From positions 1-64,000 of the forward strand of contig NZ_FOKI01000019.1 of assembly GCF_900111985.1 (NCBI RefSeq): DNA of 64,000 bases, given 5' to 3'. Under the pieces are notes generated by a model that saw only the letters and a program-made list of their open reading frames with translations, did not search any database and was not told where the DNA came from. Shown in pieces: positions 1 through 8,705 of this stretch. Numbering within the stretch: position 1 is the stretch's first letter; each line of letters starts with the position of its first letter. The translations under genes were made by a program, and so were the position numbers. The DNA comes from Clostridium frigidicarnis (GTDB lineage Bacteria > Bacillota > Clostridia > Clostridiales > Clostridiaceae).

Positions 1-59
1 CTTGAAATTTTGAGAAAACTTTAGAATGAGTAACTTTAGTCCAGATAGCGGGGAGCAAT

Positions 60-293
60 CCGATCTTCTTAGGAAGATTGAAATGAATTGACAATTGACG
101 ATTGAGAATTGGAGGATAAATCTTCTTAGGAAGATTTTTAAATTTTAAAAATATAATTAAAGAAAATCTGTGATTTTCAACCTGAACTTTCAACTCTCAA
201 CCTTCAACTTTATATTTAGGAAGTCTGTGACTTCCAACAATAATCGTCAATTCTCAATTGTCAATTTGAAAAGGGCACAGCCTTTTGTTCTTA
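60..293. repeat. R2-family intergenic repeat, copy 1
   Basis: Non-coding palindromic element next to the exonuclease gene. Arms at about 84-111 and 242-267 are near complements (ATTGACAATTG against CAATTGTCAAT). Between them lie the dyad AAATCTTC-TTAG-GAAGATTT (118-137), AAAATC-TGT-GATTTT (about 163-177) and GGAAGTC-TGT-GACTTCC (about 218-234). The element ends with AAAAGG-GCACA-GCCTTTT (about 269-285). The same ordered blocks recur near 12.6, 27.5, 51.1 and 58.7 kb. The 3' end runs up to the stop codon of the minus-strand gene. Confidence 0.75.
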
Positions 294-908
294 TTGTTTT
301 GCCATATTAGTAAAGTAAAAGCTTGGTATAAGACCTTTTCTTATACCTTCTGTTACTATAAGATAAGTTGCAGCTACATCAAAACGAGCATCATGATAAT
401 TTCCACTTTCCTTAAATAAGGTGTCTGCTTTTTTAGAAATTACATTATCTGTTAACCCAAAAAATTGTACTGCTTCTACTAATTTAGGGTTTTTAATTTC
501 ACCGTTAGCTTTTGGAATTTTACATATATTTTTATAATAATTCATAGTACAAAATTTATTTTTAGGTGAATAGATTTCTCCTATTCCTTCTAATTCGTGA
601 CATAAAAATTTAATATCGAAAGATACATTATGTCCTATTAAAATATCAGCATCTAAAAAATCATTTAAAAAGTACTCTAGTTTATCTTCAAAGTACTCAC
701 CGCTACTTAAATCATAAAGTTTTTCAAGAGAAAAACCATGAATTTTTTCAGCAGAAGGAGACATATGCTCTACTGTAAAAAAGAAATTTTTACCTTCAAT
801 AGAATTTGGTTTTGTAGAGGTATCAACAATTATATAGCTTAATTGGCATATGCTACCTATATCTGGTTTTATATCTGTAGTTTCTGTATCAAAAAATATT
901 AGTTTCAT
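291..908 (-). CDS. DnaQ-like 3'-5' exonuclease family protein
   Basis: A 205-residue exonuclease of the DEDDh fold, related to the DNA polymerase III epsilon proofreading subunit. Exo I is FFDTETTD near residue 4, Exo II is IGHNVSFDIKFL near 110, and Exo III is HDARFDVAATY near 170. It is a stand-alone domain without a polymerase or helicase part, so it could act in DNA repair or as an oligoribonuclease-type enzyme. The frame is open 72 nt further upstream, but I place the start at 908 because AGGAGG lies 6 nt before that ATG and the first catalytic motif follows at once. It is a single-gene unit. Its stop abuts repeat copy 1, whose terminal GC-rich dyad could serve as terminator. The fold is secure; the substrate is not. 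Confidence 0.85.
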   Translation of the reverse strand: MKLIFFDTETTDIKPDIGSICQLSYIIVDTSTKPNSIEGKNFFFTVEHMSPSAEKIHGFSLEKLYDLSSGEYFEDKLEYFLNDFLDADILIGHNVSFDIKFLCHELEGIGEIYSPKNKFCTMNYYKNICKIPKANGEIKNPKLVEAVQFFGLTDNVISKKADTLFKESGNYHDARFDVAATYLIVTEGIRKGLIPSFYFTNMAKQ

Positions 909-1108
909 AGAAGTCCTCCTAGTGATAATATGTATTATTATTGTAACACACATATAAGGTATCTGAAAAAAATAAGACACATATTCTAAGTATATTTGGT
1001 ATAAGACAAAGAATTAAAAGTTATTCATAGTAGTGCTAGGGTAATTTTTAATTATGGAATATTATTCCAAACAGGCAAGAGTACTAGTCTGTTATTTTTT
1101 AGATAACT

Positions 1109-1150
1109 AATAACCCTTCTTAAAAAATAAATATTTTAAGAAGGGTTATT
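1109..1150. terminator. Hairpin downstream of arginase
   Basis: A perfect 17-bp inverted repeat (arms 1109-1125 and 1134-1150, core AACCCTTCTTAA) with an 8-nt loop lies just past the arginase stop. The T-run is on the plus side (GGTTATTTTTA). On the minus strand it is weak, so termination of arginase is likely but not certain. Confidence 0.55.
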
Positions 1151-1155
1151 TTTAA

Positions 1156-2076
1156 CTATTTTAGTTTATCAACATGTGATAAACTCTTAGAAATAACATT
1201 GAAAAGCTCTAAAGCTACATTTAAAGTTTGGTCTGTAGAATCTAATTTTGTATTAAGTTCTACAAAATCCATAGAAGTTATTAATCCACTTTTTAATAAC
1301 TTCTCTAATACATAATTAACTTCATCTACATTTAGTCCATTTTCAACAGGAGTACCTGTGCCAGGAACTATATTTGCATCAAGAGAGTCAATATCATAAC
1401 TTATGTGGACATTAGTTATACCTTTTTTATTTAAATCCGTTAGGATATCATTAATAATTTTTTCGCAACCTAATTCTTTAACTTCTGATGTTTTCCAAAG
1501 TTTTAAATCTACTTCTTTCATTAAATCAAGTTCACCTTGATCTAAGGCTCTAGCACCTATTATATATACATTCTTTGGATTTACTTTTCTATCGTTGAAA
1601 TATATATCAGTAAGGCTTTCATTACCAAGACCCATGGCGGCAGCAAGAGGCATTCCATGTATGTTTCCGGATGGTGTTGTCTTATCTGTGTTTATATCTC
1701 CGTGGGCATCTATCCATATTACAGCTAAATCATTATTAAAGTGTTTGCTAGCTCCGCATATACTTCCTAATCCTAAGGCGTGATCACCACCTATTACAAG
1801 TGGAAAATATCCAGAATTTAAAGAACAGTATACACTTTGGGCTAGATTATTATTTAGCTCAACTACAGGACTTAAATATTTCATTGATTTATTATCTTTA
1901 AATTTATCCTGTTCACTCATTTGTTTAACGTGAAGGTTTCCTAAATCAAATACTTTATGATTATGTTTTTCTAATATATCTATTAAGCCATTATTTCTTA
2001 AAATATCTGGACTTAAATCAACACCTTTTTTATCACAACCAAAGTATAAAGGTACACCTATTAAATTAATATTCAT
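1156..2076 (-). CDS. rocF: Arginase family hydrolase, probable arginase
   Basis: A 306-residue manganese ureohydrolase, predicted to split L-arginine into ornithine and urea in the cytoplasm. The metal-binding signatures are in order: GGDHALGLG (about residue 96), DAHGDINT (about 123) and SYDIDSLDA (about 225). The length fits bacterial RocF better than the shorter agmatinases, but agmatinase or formimidoylglutamase activity cannot be excluded from motifs alone. The start is set at 2076, with GGAGGT 7 nt upstream; the frame extends five codons further without a better site. It stands alone, with no other arginine catabolic gene beside it. The upstream gap to birA holds only a weak A/T hairpin near 2214-2234. 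Confidence 0.85.
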   Translation of the reverse strand: MNINLIGVPLYFGCDKKGVDLSPDILRNNGLIDILEKHNHKVFDLGNLHVKQMSEQDKFKDNKSMKYLSPVVELNNNLAQSVYCSLNSGYFPLVIGGDHALGLGSICGASKHFNNDLAVIWIDAHGDINTDKTTPSGNIHGMPLAAAMGLGNESLTDIYFNDRKVNPKNVYIIGARALDQGELDLMKEVDLKLWKTSEVKELGCEKIINDILTDLNKKGITNVHISYDIDSLDANIVPGTGTPVENGLNVDEVNYVLEKLLKSGLITSMDFVELNTKLDSTDQTLNVALELFNVISKSLSHVDKLK

Positions 2077-2315
2077 AATCAACACCTCCAAGAAATTAAA
2101 AGACCTAAATTGTGTTATATATATGTTTCATTAATAAAACTACATTTATATTGTCGTAATACATGAGCAAACTTTATTGAATCATATATAATTAGGGAGT
2201 TTTCGAATTTTAAGCTGAAAAAATGTATTTTTCAGTAACAATTAGTTATAACATAAGGGTGTGTACTTTTCAACAAAAATGTATAGATAGATTTAAAATT
2301 TTACAAATTAAGCTA

Positions 2316-3302
2316 TTAATCCACATAGCCATAAAGTCCTCTAATAGAGACCTCACCACAGATGATTTTTTCTTCTCTTCCATCACTTAACTCAACTAGT
2401 AATTCTCCATCTTCAGTTATATCCTTAGCTTTAGCGAGCATTGTTGTAGTTCCTCTTATGCATTGAACAGTTTTACCTAACAGAATAGAGGAATTTCTAC
2501 TTACTTCTAATGTTTTATTGAGAGTTCTTGTATGTAAAAAATCGTCATATAAAATTTCTAAGTTATTTAAAATGCTAGATAATAAAAGTTTTCTAGAAAA
2601 AGCACTATGAAATTCTAAATTTAAAGAAGTTGCTTTATCCTTAAGTTCTTCAGGAAAGTCTTTATCTATCATATTTACATTTAAGCCTATACCCATAATT
2701 AAATAGTTTATATTATTTATTTCCCCATTTATCTCAGATAAAATTCCACAAACTTTTTTATTGTTAATTATTATGTCATTTGGCCATTTGATTTTTGATT
2801 CAATATTAAATTCTTTTAAAGCTAAATAAACAGCAGCAGCACCTATTAATGTAACTTTAGAGATTTCGGCAGTAGGTATATTAGGTGTTAGGAGTAATGA
2901 AAACCATATTCCTGAAGATTTTGGAGAAGTCCAATGTTTACCTAATCGACCTTTACCTTGAGTTTGTTCCTCACTAACAAATATTGCTCCATTTATAGGT
3001 TTTGTTTTAGCAAAATCTTTAGCTATTGTATTAGTTGAAGTTATAGATTGAAAATGGAAATATTCTCTTCCTATATATTTAGTGTTTAATAAAGGAAAAA
3101 CTTCAGCTTTATTTAGTATATCAGGGCGAGATATTAGTTTATACCCAATCTTAGTGGAGGAAGTAAACTCATAGCCTTCCTCTTTTAAAGCTTTTATATA
3201 CTTCCATATAGAGGCTCTGGTAACACCAAGCGTATTACTTATATATTCACCAGATATATAATCATCACTATCCTTAAATAGTTCTAAAATTTTATATTTC
3301 AT
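2316..3302 (-). CDS. birA: Biotin operon repressor and biotin-protein ligase BirA
   Basis: A 328-residue bifunctional protein that activates biotin to biotinyl-AMP and attaches it to carboxylase biotin domains; in BirA proteins with an N-terminal HTH it also represses biotin genes. The first 60 residues form a winged helix (DYISGEYISNTLGVTRASIWKYIKAL). The ligase domain has EEQTQGKGRLGKHW (biotin/ATP loop, about 115-130) and KWPNDI (about 173). The C-terminal SH3-like domain ends the protein. The ATG at 3302 is preferred over an in-frame TTG nine bases earlier because AAAGGA is well spaced only for the ATG. No biotin synthesis genes are nearby, so the targets of repression lie outside the window. 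Confidence 0.93.
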   Translation of the reverse strand: MKYKILELFKDSDDYISGEYISNTLGVTRASIWKYIKALKEEGYEFTSSTKIGYKLISRPDILNKAEVFPLLNTKYIGREYFHFQSITSTNTIAKDFAKTKPINGAIFVSEEQTQGKGRLGKHWTSPKSSGIWFSLLLTPNIPTAEISKVTLIGAAAVYLALKEFNIESKIKWPNDIIINNKKVCGILSEINGEINNINYLIMGIGLNVNMIDKDFPEELKDKATSLNLEFHSAFSRKLLLSSILNNLEILYDDFLHTRTLNKTLEVSRNSSILLGKTVQCIRGTTTMLAKAKDITEDGELLVELSDGREEKIICGEVSIRGLYGYVD

Positions 3303-3329
3303 GTGTATCAAATCCTTTGTAAAACATTT

Positions 3330-3361
3330 AAAGCTTTAAAATAAAATTATTTTAAAGCTTT
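3330..3361. terminator. Palindromic hairpin between orphan gene and birA
   Basis: A perfect 15-bp inverted repeat, arms 3330-3344 and 3347-3361 (AAAGCTTTAAAATAA and complement). It probably terminates the minus-strand gene ending at 3406. It sits only 28 bases before the birA start, so an operator role is an alternative. Confidence 0.45.
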
Positions 3362-3405
3362 TGTTTATTATATATTTTTGTGAAATTTAAGTCTATATTG
3401 TATCA

Positions 3406-4047
3406 CTATAATTTACAAATTTTATATTTTAAAGTATCATGTTTTTCATAGTGAAAATTATTATTTGCGGTGGCTATAAATGATTCTATCCATTGGTCTC
3501 TTAAGTTATAGAAATAAGTTATATCACCACTAATTTTATCCCAATAAGGCTTATGAATGCATTTTTTATTTTCCCATTCTACTAAGTCATCATTTTTCAT
3601 AAGAATGGAGTTAGCATTATCACAAGGCATACCATCAAGTATATAATTGTTTAAACCTTTAAATAAGACCAAAGCATTTTGATTTTCATTATTTTCTTTC
3701 AATTCATTTCCACATATATAACCTTGCTTTTTATAGACATCTAATGCTGTTTTTAGCGCTTCTTCTCCAAATCCATTTATAACATTAGTTAATAAATATG
3801 CAGTTCTTAATTCAGTTTTTGAAACTTTATCTTGAAGCCATCCATGGATATTAGATGTATCTATAATTTCATCTAAGGGTTTGTTTTCAGTAAAACTACC
3901 AAACTCTTTTAAGGAATTACAGGAAATAGAATATACTTCATTGCCAAATTTGTTAGTTAAAGATTCTTCTAAATCTCTTTCAAGACTTTCGGATAATTTT
4001 ATTTTATTAAATAACCAAAAATGTACTGGTGCTAAATATAAGCTCAT
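3406..4047 (-). CDS. Conserved-looking protein of unknown function
   Basis: A 213-residue soluble protein that I do not recognise. It begins MSLYLAPVHFWLFNKI, has no signal peptide or membrane segment, and contains aromatic-rich helices, including a C-terminal stretch around KPYWDKISGDITYFYNLRDQW. Cysteines are few and there is no CxxC pair. It has a good AAAGGA site before the ATG at 4047. It is transcribed divergently from the DUF1858 redox protein, with 187 bp between them containing the dyad CGTAAC-TTAT-GTTACG. Co-regulation with the redox protein is therefore plausible, but the function is open. Confidence 0.75.
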   Translation of the reverse strand: MSLYLAPVHFWLFNKIKLSESLERDLEESLTNKFGNEVYSISCNSLKEFGSFTENKPLDEIIDTSNIHGWLQDKVSKTELRTAYLLTNVINGFGEEALKTALDVYKKQGYICGNELKENNENQNALVLFKGLNNYILDGMPCDNANSILMKNDDLVEWENKKCIHKPYWDKISGDITYFYNLRDQWIESFIATANNNFHYEKHDTLKYKICKL

Positions 4048-4144
4048 AAATAAAATCCTTTCATTATATAATATTTTTCTTTTACTTACTTTACTAAGGA
4101 AAATTCTTATAATATAATATTACTATGAAGTAATAATGATTGTC

Positions 4145-4160
4145 CGTAACTTATGTTACG
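4145..4160. promoter_or_regulatory. Operator-like dyad CGTAAC-N4-GTTACG
   Basis: A perfect 6-bp inverted repeat with a 4-base spacer, centred between two divergent genes and close to AT-rich promoter-like sequence (TATAAT near 4110 and 4180). The geometry suits a dimeric helix-turn-helix regulator. A CRP/FNR-type regulator is an inference, suggested by the redox protein on the right. Confidence 0.4.
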
Positions 4161-4234
4161 TATAAATATTATTAGTTATATTATAATAAATATAACACCC
4201 AATATAAATTAAAGTTATTAGGAGGGTATTAATT

Positions 4235-4429
4235 ATGAAAATAACAGAAAAAACTATAATTGGTGACATATTAAAAATAAACCCTAATGCAGCTGAAATT
4301 TTGATGAGTAATGGAATGGGATGTATAGGATGTCCATCAGCTCAAATGGAGAGTTTAGAGGATGCAGCATTAATTCATGGATTAGATATAAAAGATTTAC
4401 TAGAGCAATTAAATAAAGGATTAGAATAG
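4235..4429 (+). CDS. DUF1858 domain protein (hybrid-cluster-associated redox disulfide type)
   Basis: A 64-residue protein matching the small DUF1858 fold: it opens with TEKTIIGDILKINPNAAEIL and has the vicinal motif GMGCIGCPSA, then ends with a short helix (LDIKDLLEQLNKGLE). Such proteins are often encoded near hybrid cluster protein or redox genes and are thought to use the CxxC pair in redox chemistry or metal binding; the exact role is unknown. AGGAGG lies 10 nt upstream of the ATG. It is a one-gene transcript closed by an exceptionally long perfect hairpin (4483-4553). The neighbour across the divergent promoter is the unknown gene 3406-4047. Confidence 0.85.
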   Translation: MKITEKTIIGDILKINPNAAEILMSNGMGCIGCPSAQMESLEDAALIHGLDIKDLLEQLNKGLE

Positions 4430-4482
4430 AGATATACTACAAGTATGTGGGCATAAGCAACATGAACTAGCTTGATACACAT

Positions 4483-4553
4483 ATCATTCTAAGGTATAAA
4501 AAAACATTGATGGTTTTTAAACTCATCAATGTTTTTTTATACCTTAGAATGAT
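4483..4553. terminator. Perfect 30-bp bidirectional terminator hairpin
   Basis: Arms 4483-4512 and 4524-4553 are exactly complementary over 30 bases with an 11-nt loop. The inner stem CATTGATG/CATCAATG is flanked by A7 on the left and T7 on the right, so it can terminate from either side. It lies about 50 bp past the DUF1858 gene. Confidence 0.85.
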
Positions 4554-4934
4554 TAATGTTCGTCAGATAATTTGCTAACGCTTATATCCACACGCTTTTA
4601 TGAATTCCTATTTTAACATTTATATTCTTATAAAAATAAAATTATCTAATGAAAATAGAGGTATAACTATTGGTAAACCGTAAGTATTTTTAGTGAAAAA
4701 AGTGTTGTTTCTGTTGGAAATTTCAATTGTTTGAACCTAGTGAGTTATTGGGTTTTAGATATATCAAGTTTTTTATACATTACAATATTTTGTGTAGTCA
4801 GCTAATTTCTGTTGATTAGACCTAGCTTTTTATATTTAGATGAATTCCATTACTTTATTTTGAGAGTGAATAAATAAATTTTAAATATATTTCAAGGGTT
4901 AATCTCATATGATATAAGGAGAGGGGGGTTAATT
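4554..4934. other. Gene-free stretch before phoH
   Basis: About 380 bp of AT-rich sequence without a convincing ORF, repeat copy or riboswitch. There is an AGGAGAGGGGGG ribosome binding site at its right end. No promoter matching both consensus boxes was found. Confidence 0.5.
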
Positions 4935-6311
4935 TTGAAAAAAACATACGTATTAGACACTAATGTATTGCTTTATTCTCCTACTGCCATTTTAGCTTTT
5001 GGAGAGAATGACGTTGTTATCTCAGAGGTTGTTTTAGAAGAATTAGATAAATTTAAAAAAGATAAAAATGATTTAGGGGCAAATGCTCGACATGCAGCAA
5101 GGCTTATTGATAAATTGAGAAAGGATGGTAAATTAAATCAAGGAATACTTTTACCAGGTGGTGGGAAATTAAGGGTTGAAATGAATCATTATGAGACAGA
5201 TATTCCACCCACATGGGACAAATTTAAAGCCGATAATAGAATCATCCAGGTTTGTAAAGGAATAAAAGAACAGGGCGAAAATGTATGTTTAATTACTAAG
5301 GATATTTTTGAAAGAATAAAAGCTGATATAGTTGATATAGAAGTAGAAGATTTTTATGAAAAATTTGTTCCAGAACATGATGATCAGTATACAGGAAGAA
5401 TAGATTTATATGGAGCAAGTAATGTTATAGATAAATTTTATAGAGAAAGATTTATAAATATAGATGAGTTGATTTGGTATGATGAAGACGAGGAAAGATA
5501 TGAGATCCCTCTTTTAGAACTTAACCAGTTTGTGATAATTCATAGCAAAGAGAATATTAAACAAACTGCATTAGGAAGATATGATGGAAAGAAGATAGTA
5601 CCTCTATATTATAAAGACGGGCCTATGTTTGGAGTAACCCCAAGAAATGTTGGACAAAAGTTTATGATGGAATGTTTATGTACAGGTGCAGATAAAGCAC
5701 CATTGGTAATAATAAAAGGACCAGCAGGAACTGCTAAAACATTATTTTCACTTGCAGCAGGGTTACATGAGATTTTGGAAACAGATCAAAAAAAATATAG
5801 AAAAATTCTAGTATGTAGACCTAATGTAACTATGGATGAAGACATAGGATATCTTCCAGGAACAGAGGAAGAGAAAATAGCTCCATTCATGAGACCAGTA
5901 TATGATAATCTTCAAATATTAGTAGATTCAGATGAAAAAGAAAGATATAACAATGAGAGAGAATTAGATGACAAAATAGAAGAATTATTTGAACGAAGAA
6001 TTATTACAACAGAAGCTGTTGCTTATTTAAGAGGTAGGTCAATTGTAAAAAATTATGTAATTATAGATGAGGCTCAAAATTTAACACCTAAACAAGTAAA
6101 GGCAATAATAACAAGAGTAGGTGAGGGTACTAAGCTAGTTCTTATAGGCGACCCAGAACAAATAGATCACCCGTTTTTAGATTCAAGATCTAATGGATTA
6201 TGCTATGCATCAGAAAAAATGAAAGGAAGTAGTGTATGCTACCAGGTTACATTAAAATATGATGAGTGTGAGAGATCACCATTAGCATATGAGGCTGCTA
6301 AAAGGTTATAA
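4935..6311 (+). CDS. PIN domain-PhoH family ATPase
   Basis: A 458-residue fusion of an N-terminal PIN nuclease domain and a C-terminal PhoH ATPase/helicase-like domain (PhoH2 or YlaK architecture). The PIN part starts YVLDTNVLLYSP with Asp8, followed by acidic residues near 36-45 (EVVLEELDKFKKD) and a late acidic pair (KADNRI). The PhoH part has Walker A GPAGTAKT (262-269) and Walker B VIIDEA (375-380), then LIGDPEQID. Proteins of this type have been reported as RNA helicase-nucleases. The start is TTG, fixed by a strong purine-rich site 8-10 nt upstream. It is monocistronic and closed by a hairpin at 6322-6388. Both active sites look intact. Confidence 0.9.
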   Translation: MKKTYVLDTNVLLYSPTAILAFGENDVVISEVVLEELDKFKKDKNDLGANARHAARLIDKLRKDGKLNQGILLPGGGKLRVEMNHYETDIPPTWDKFKADNRIIQVCKGIKEQGENVCLITKDIFERIKADIVDIEVEDFYEKFVPEHDDQYTGRIDLYGASNVIDKFYRERFINIDELIWYDEDEERYEIPLLELNQFVIIHSKENIKQTALGRYDGKKIVPLYYKDGPMFGVTPRNVGQKFMMECLCTGADKAPLVIIKGPAGTAKTLFSLAAGLHEILETDQKKYRKILVCRPNVTMDEDIGYLPGTEEEKIAPFMRPVYDNLQILVDSDEKERYNNERELDDKIEELFERRIITTEAVAYLRGRSIVKNYVIIDEAQNLTPKQVKAIITRVGEGTKLVLIGDPEQIDHPFLDSRSNGLCYASEKMKGSSVCYQVTLKYDECERSPLAYEAAKRL

Positions 6312-6321
6312 ATATTTAAAA

Positions 6322-6388
6322 AGCATTGGTAAGATATATCTAATAATTAATAAGATTATTAATTATTATCTTCACCAATGTTTTTTTA
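6322..6388 (+). terminator. Terminator after PIN-PhoH gene
   Basis: Stem AGCATTGGTAAGATA against TATCTTCACCAATG with one bulge, followed by seven T. A standard intrinsic terminator 10 bp past the stop. Confidence 0.75.
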
Positions 6389-6602
6389 TGTCTGAAATTA
6401 AAATAAATGGAAATAATTAATAAAAACACTGAATTTAATCAATAGTAATATACATTTGCATAAATTCAGCACAGAATATATAATATTCAGAGTAAATGTA
6501 AACTTAAATGACATAAAAATTAAAATAAATTCATAAAAATATTTACATAATTCGAGTATAATTTTTATATATGAAAAATAAATTTGAGAGGTATTAAAGC
6601 CT

Positions 6603-7631
6603 ATGAATAACGAAAAGAACAATAGTACACAAAATAAAAGGAAAAAAAGAAGTAAAAAGAAAAATAAAAAAAGTTGGAAAACAGTGATGAAATTTTTAGT
6701 GTTCCAAATATTATTTATTGGAATTACATCCCCATTCCTAATATTTTACGGTCCTTTTGAAAATGTTAGAGATACTATAGTGGGGGCTGCTATGACTACA
6801 TTAAATCATAAATATATAGCCACATTATTTTTATCTAATGAAAAAATAAATGAGATATTGTCATCACATAAAGTAGAAGATATAGAGCAGGATAATAAAA
6901 ATTCAGACATAAAGCTACCAATATCTCATGATGATACTATTGAGAGGTACAATGTTTCGTCACCAGGAAAATTTAAGGGATATATGTTAGTTATTAAGGA
7001 ACCGAGACGTTTAATGGTTGGTTATACAGAAAAATTTGGGGTGGAAGGGCAATTAACTAGTCAAATTGCTAGAAGTAATGATGCAGTAGCAGCGATAAAT
7101 GGTGGAGGCTTTCCAGATGAGTCTACAGGCTGGACTGGAACAGGAGCTACTCCTACAGGAGTCATAATTCATAATGGAGAAATCAAATTTGATGCTATTA
7201 AGAATGAAGAAACAAAAGTGGATACTATGGCTTTTACTAAAGAGGGAAGATTGTTAGTTGGTAAATATAACATAAAAGAGCTTAAGGAATTAAAAGTAAC
7301 TGAAGCTTTATCTTTTGGACCACCTCTTGTTGTTAATGGTAAACCAACGATAACTAGTGGAGATGGTGGTTGGGGAGTTGCACCTAGGACTGCCATAGGA
7401 CAAAGAAGAGATGGAGCAATTGTAATGCTTGTAATTGATGGAAGACAGGTTTCAAGTCTAGGAGCCACATTAAGAGAGGTTCAAGATTTATTAATAGAAA
7501 AGGGAGTAGTTAATGCAACAAACCTAGATGGAGGTTCTTCATCAACTATGTATTTAAATGGAGAAGTAATAAATAATCCGGCTAATAGCTTAGGGGAAAG
7601 GGCAGTACCATCAGTAGTTTATGTAAAGTAG
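6603..7631 (+). CDS. Membrane-anchored phosphodiester glycosidase (NAGPA) family protein
   Basis: A 342-residue protein with a very basic N-terminus (KRKKRSKKKNKKS), one membrane segment (about residues 30-52, FLVFQILFIGITSPFLIFYG) and an exported C-terminal domain of the phosphodiester glycosidase family (PF09992). Family signatures are AAINGGGFPD (about 160), GATPTGVIIHNG (about 178) and NLDGGSSSTMYLNG (about 300). The family name comes from the mammalian uncovering enzyme; bacterial members act on cell-surface glycans, with substrates mostly unknown. The next gene starts 19 bp downstream and a site-2 protease follows, suggesting one surface-directed operon. There is a ribosome binding site (GAGAGG) about 11 nt before the ATG. 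Confidence 0.82.
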   Translation: MNNEKNNSTQNKRKKRSKKKNKKSWKTVMKFLVFQILFIGITSPFLIFYGPFENVRDTIVGAAMTTLNHKYIATLFLSNEKINEILSSHKVEDIEQDNKNSDIKLPISHDDTIERYNVSSPGKFKGYMLVIKEPRRLMVGYTEKFGVEGQLTSQIARSNDAVAAINGGGFPDESTGWTGTGATPTGVIIHNGEIKFDAIKNEETKVDTMAFTKEGRLLVGKYNIKELKELKVTEALSFGPPLVVNGKPTITSGDGGWGVAPRTAIGQRRDGAIVMLVIDGRQVSSLGATLREVQDLLIEKGVVNATNLDGGSSSTMYLNGEVINNPANSLGERAVPSVVYVK

Positions 7632-7650
7632 CTTTTTAAGGAGAGATTTT

Positions 7651-8661
7651 ATGAAGAACAGATTAAAAGTTATAGTATTATGGGTATTACTTGCATTAAT
7701 AGTTCAGTTTTCAGGATTATTCTATGCAAATAATTATTTGTTTAGCAATAATATAAATGATGTAAAAATGGAAAAAGTAGATGTCAATGAAAATGAAAAT
7801 GATAAACCACAAGCAGATATAAGTTTACCAGCTGATTTGAATATGTTTAAAACATCATATAATGGCAAATACATTTCATATGTAGAGAACAAAGAAATTA
7901 AAATAATTAACACAGAAACTGGTAATGTTCAAAAAACTTCTTTTACGGAACATTCATATTATCAGTGGATAAGTGATAGAAACAGAATGTTAATAGGATT
8001 AAAACAAGGGGATCAAGTAGAATTATCTTATTATGATATAGATAAAGATGTAAAAGAAAAAATAAAAGATATAGAAATTGATGGAAATGGAAAGGTTACA
8101 GATATTAAGGCAGCACCTTTAACCCAGGTAACTTATGTTAAAGTAACTAATGGAAGCAAGAACTATATATATAGATTAAACATAATGAATGAGTTAACAA
8201 AAGCCAAATTGAAAACATCAAAAGTTGGAGATATATCCCTTTGTAAAAGAGAAGATAAGTTACTTTATGAAGATTTAAATTCTAATAATATAGCCATAAG
8301 TGGTAGTGAGACTACTCTAAAGGCAGGAGAGGGTATAAATAAGTTGTTATCAGTGGATATAGATGATAATGCATATATAGCTAGTGTAGATAAGAATGGG
8401 ATAGTTAAAACATTAGTTTATGGTCCAGTAAAAGAGCCAAAATCTTTTAAAAAGTTAGAGGTTCCAGCAAATACAAATTATAAAAACATACATGTTACTA
8501 ATAATGGAAATGTATATGTTAATGAAAATTTAAAGGGAATTCTTAGAGATGTAAAGAATAATAAAGAGGTAAGCTATCAAGGGAAAATATTATCTGTTTA
8601 TGAAAATGGGATCACAAGTATTAGTGGCGGTAAACTTGTAAAAACAAAAATACAGCCTTAA
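7651..8661 (+). CDS. Membrane-anchored extracytoplasmic protein, unknown, possible beta-propeller
   Basis: A 336-residue protein with a signal-anchor at residues 6-26 (KVIVLWVLLALIVQFSGLFY) and a large exported part. From about residue 65 there are repeating beta-rich units of 40-50 residues (YNGKYISYVENKEIKIINTETG, then YYQWISDRNRMLIGLKQGD, then LYEDLNSNNIAISG), which resemble blades of a degenerate propeller. No catalytic motif is recognisable. It follows the NAGPA-type gene after 19 bp with a good AAGGAGAG site and precedes the site-2 protease gene. A short GCCTTAAG dyad (8655-8677) overlaps its stop codon. A partner or sensor role for the neighbouring surface enzyme is inference only. Confidence 0.7.
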   Translation: MKNRLKVIVLWVLLALIVQFSGLFYANNYLFSNNINDVKMEKVDVNENENDKPQADISLPADLNMFKTSYNGKYISYVENKEIKIINTETGNVQKTSFTEHSYYQWISDRNRMLIGLKQGDQVELSYYDIDKDVKEKIKDIEIDGNGKVTDIKAAPLTQVTYVKVTNGSKNYIYRLNIMNELTKAKLKTSKVGDISLCKREDKLLYEDLNSNNIAISGSETTLKAGEGINKLLSVDIDDNAYIASVDKNGIVKTLVYGPVKEPKSFKKLEVPANTNYKNIHVTNNGNVYVNENLKGILRDVKNNKEVSYQGKILSVYENGITSISGGKLVKTKIQP

Positions 8662-8705
8662 GCTTAATACTTAAGGCCATTATTATATTATAGAGAGGTG
8701 ATAAT

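Noticed and set aside
1060-1105. Possible degenerate fifth R1 copy (CAGGCAAGAGTACTAGTCTG then TTATTTTTT)
   Set aside because: Only the CTAGTCTGTTATTTTTT part resembles the element and no opposite arm is present.
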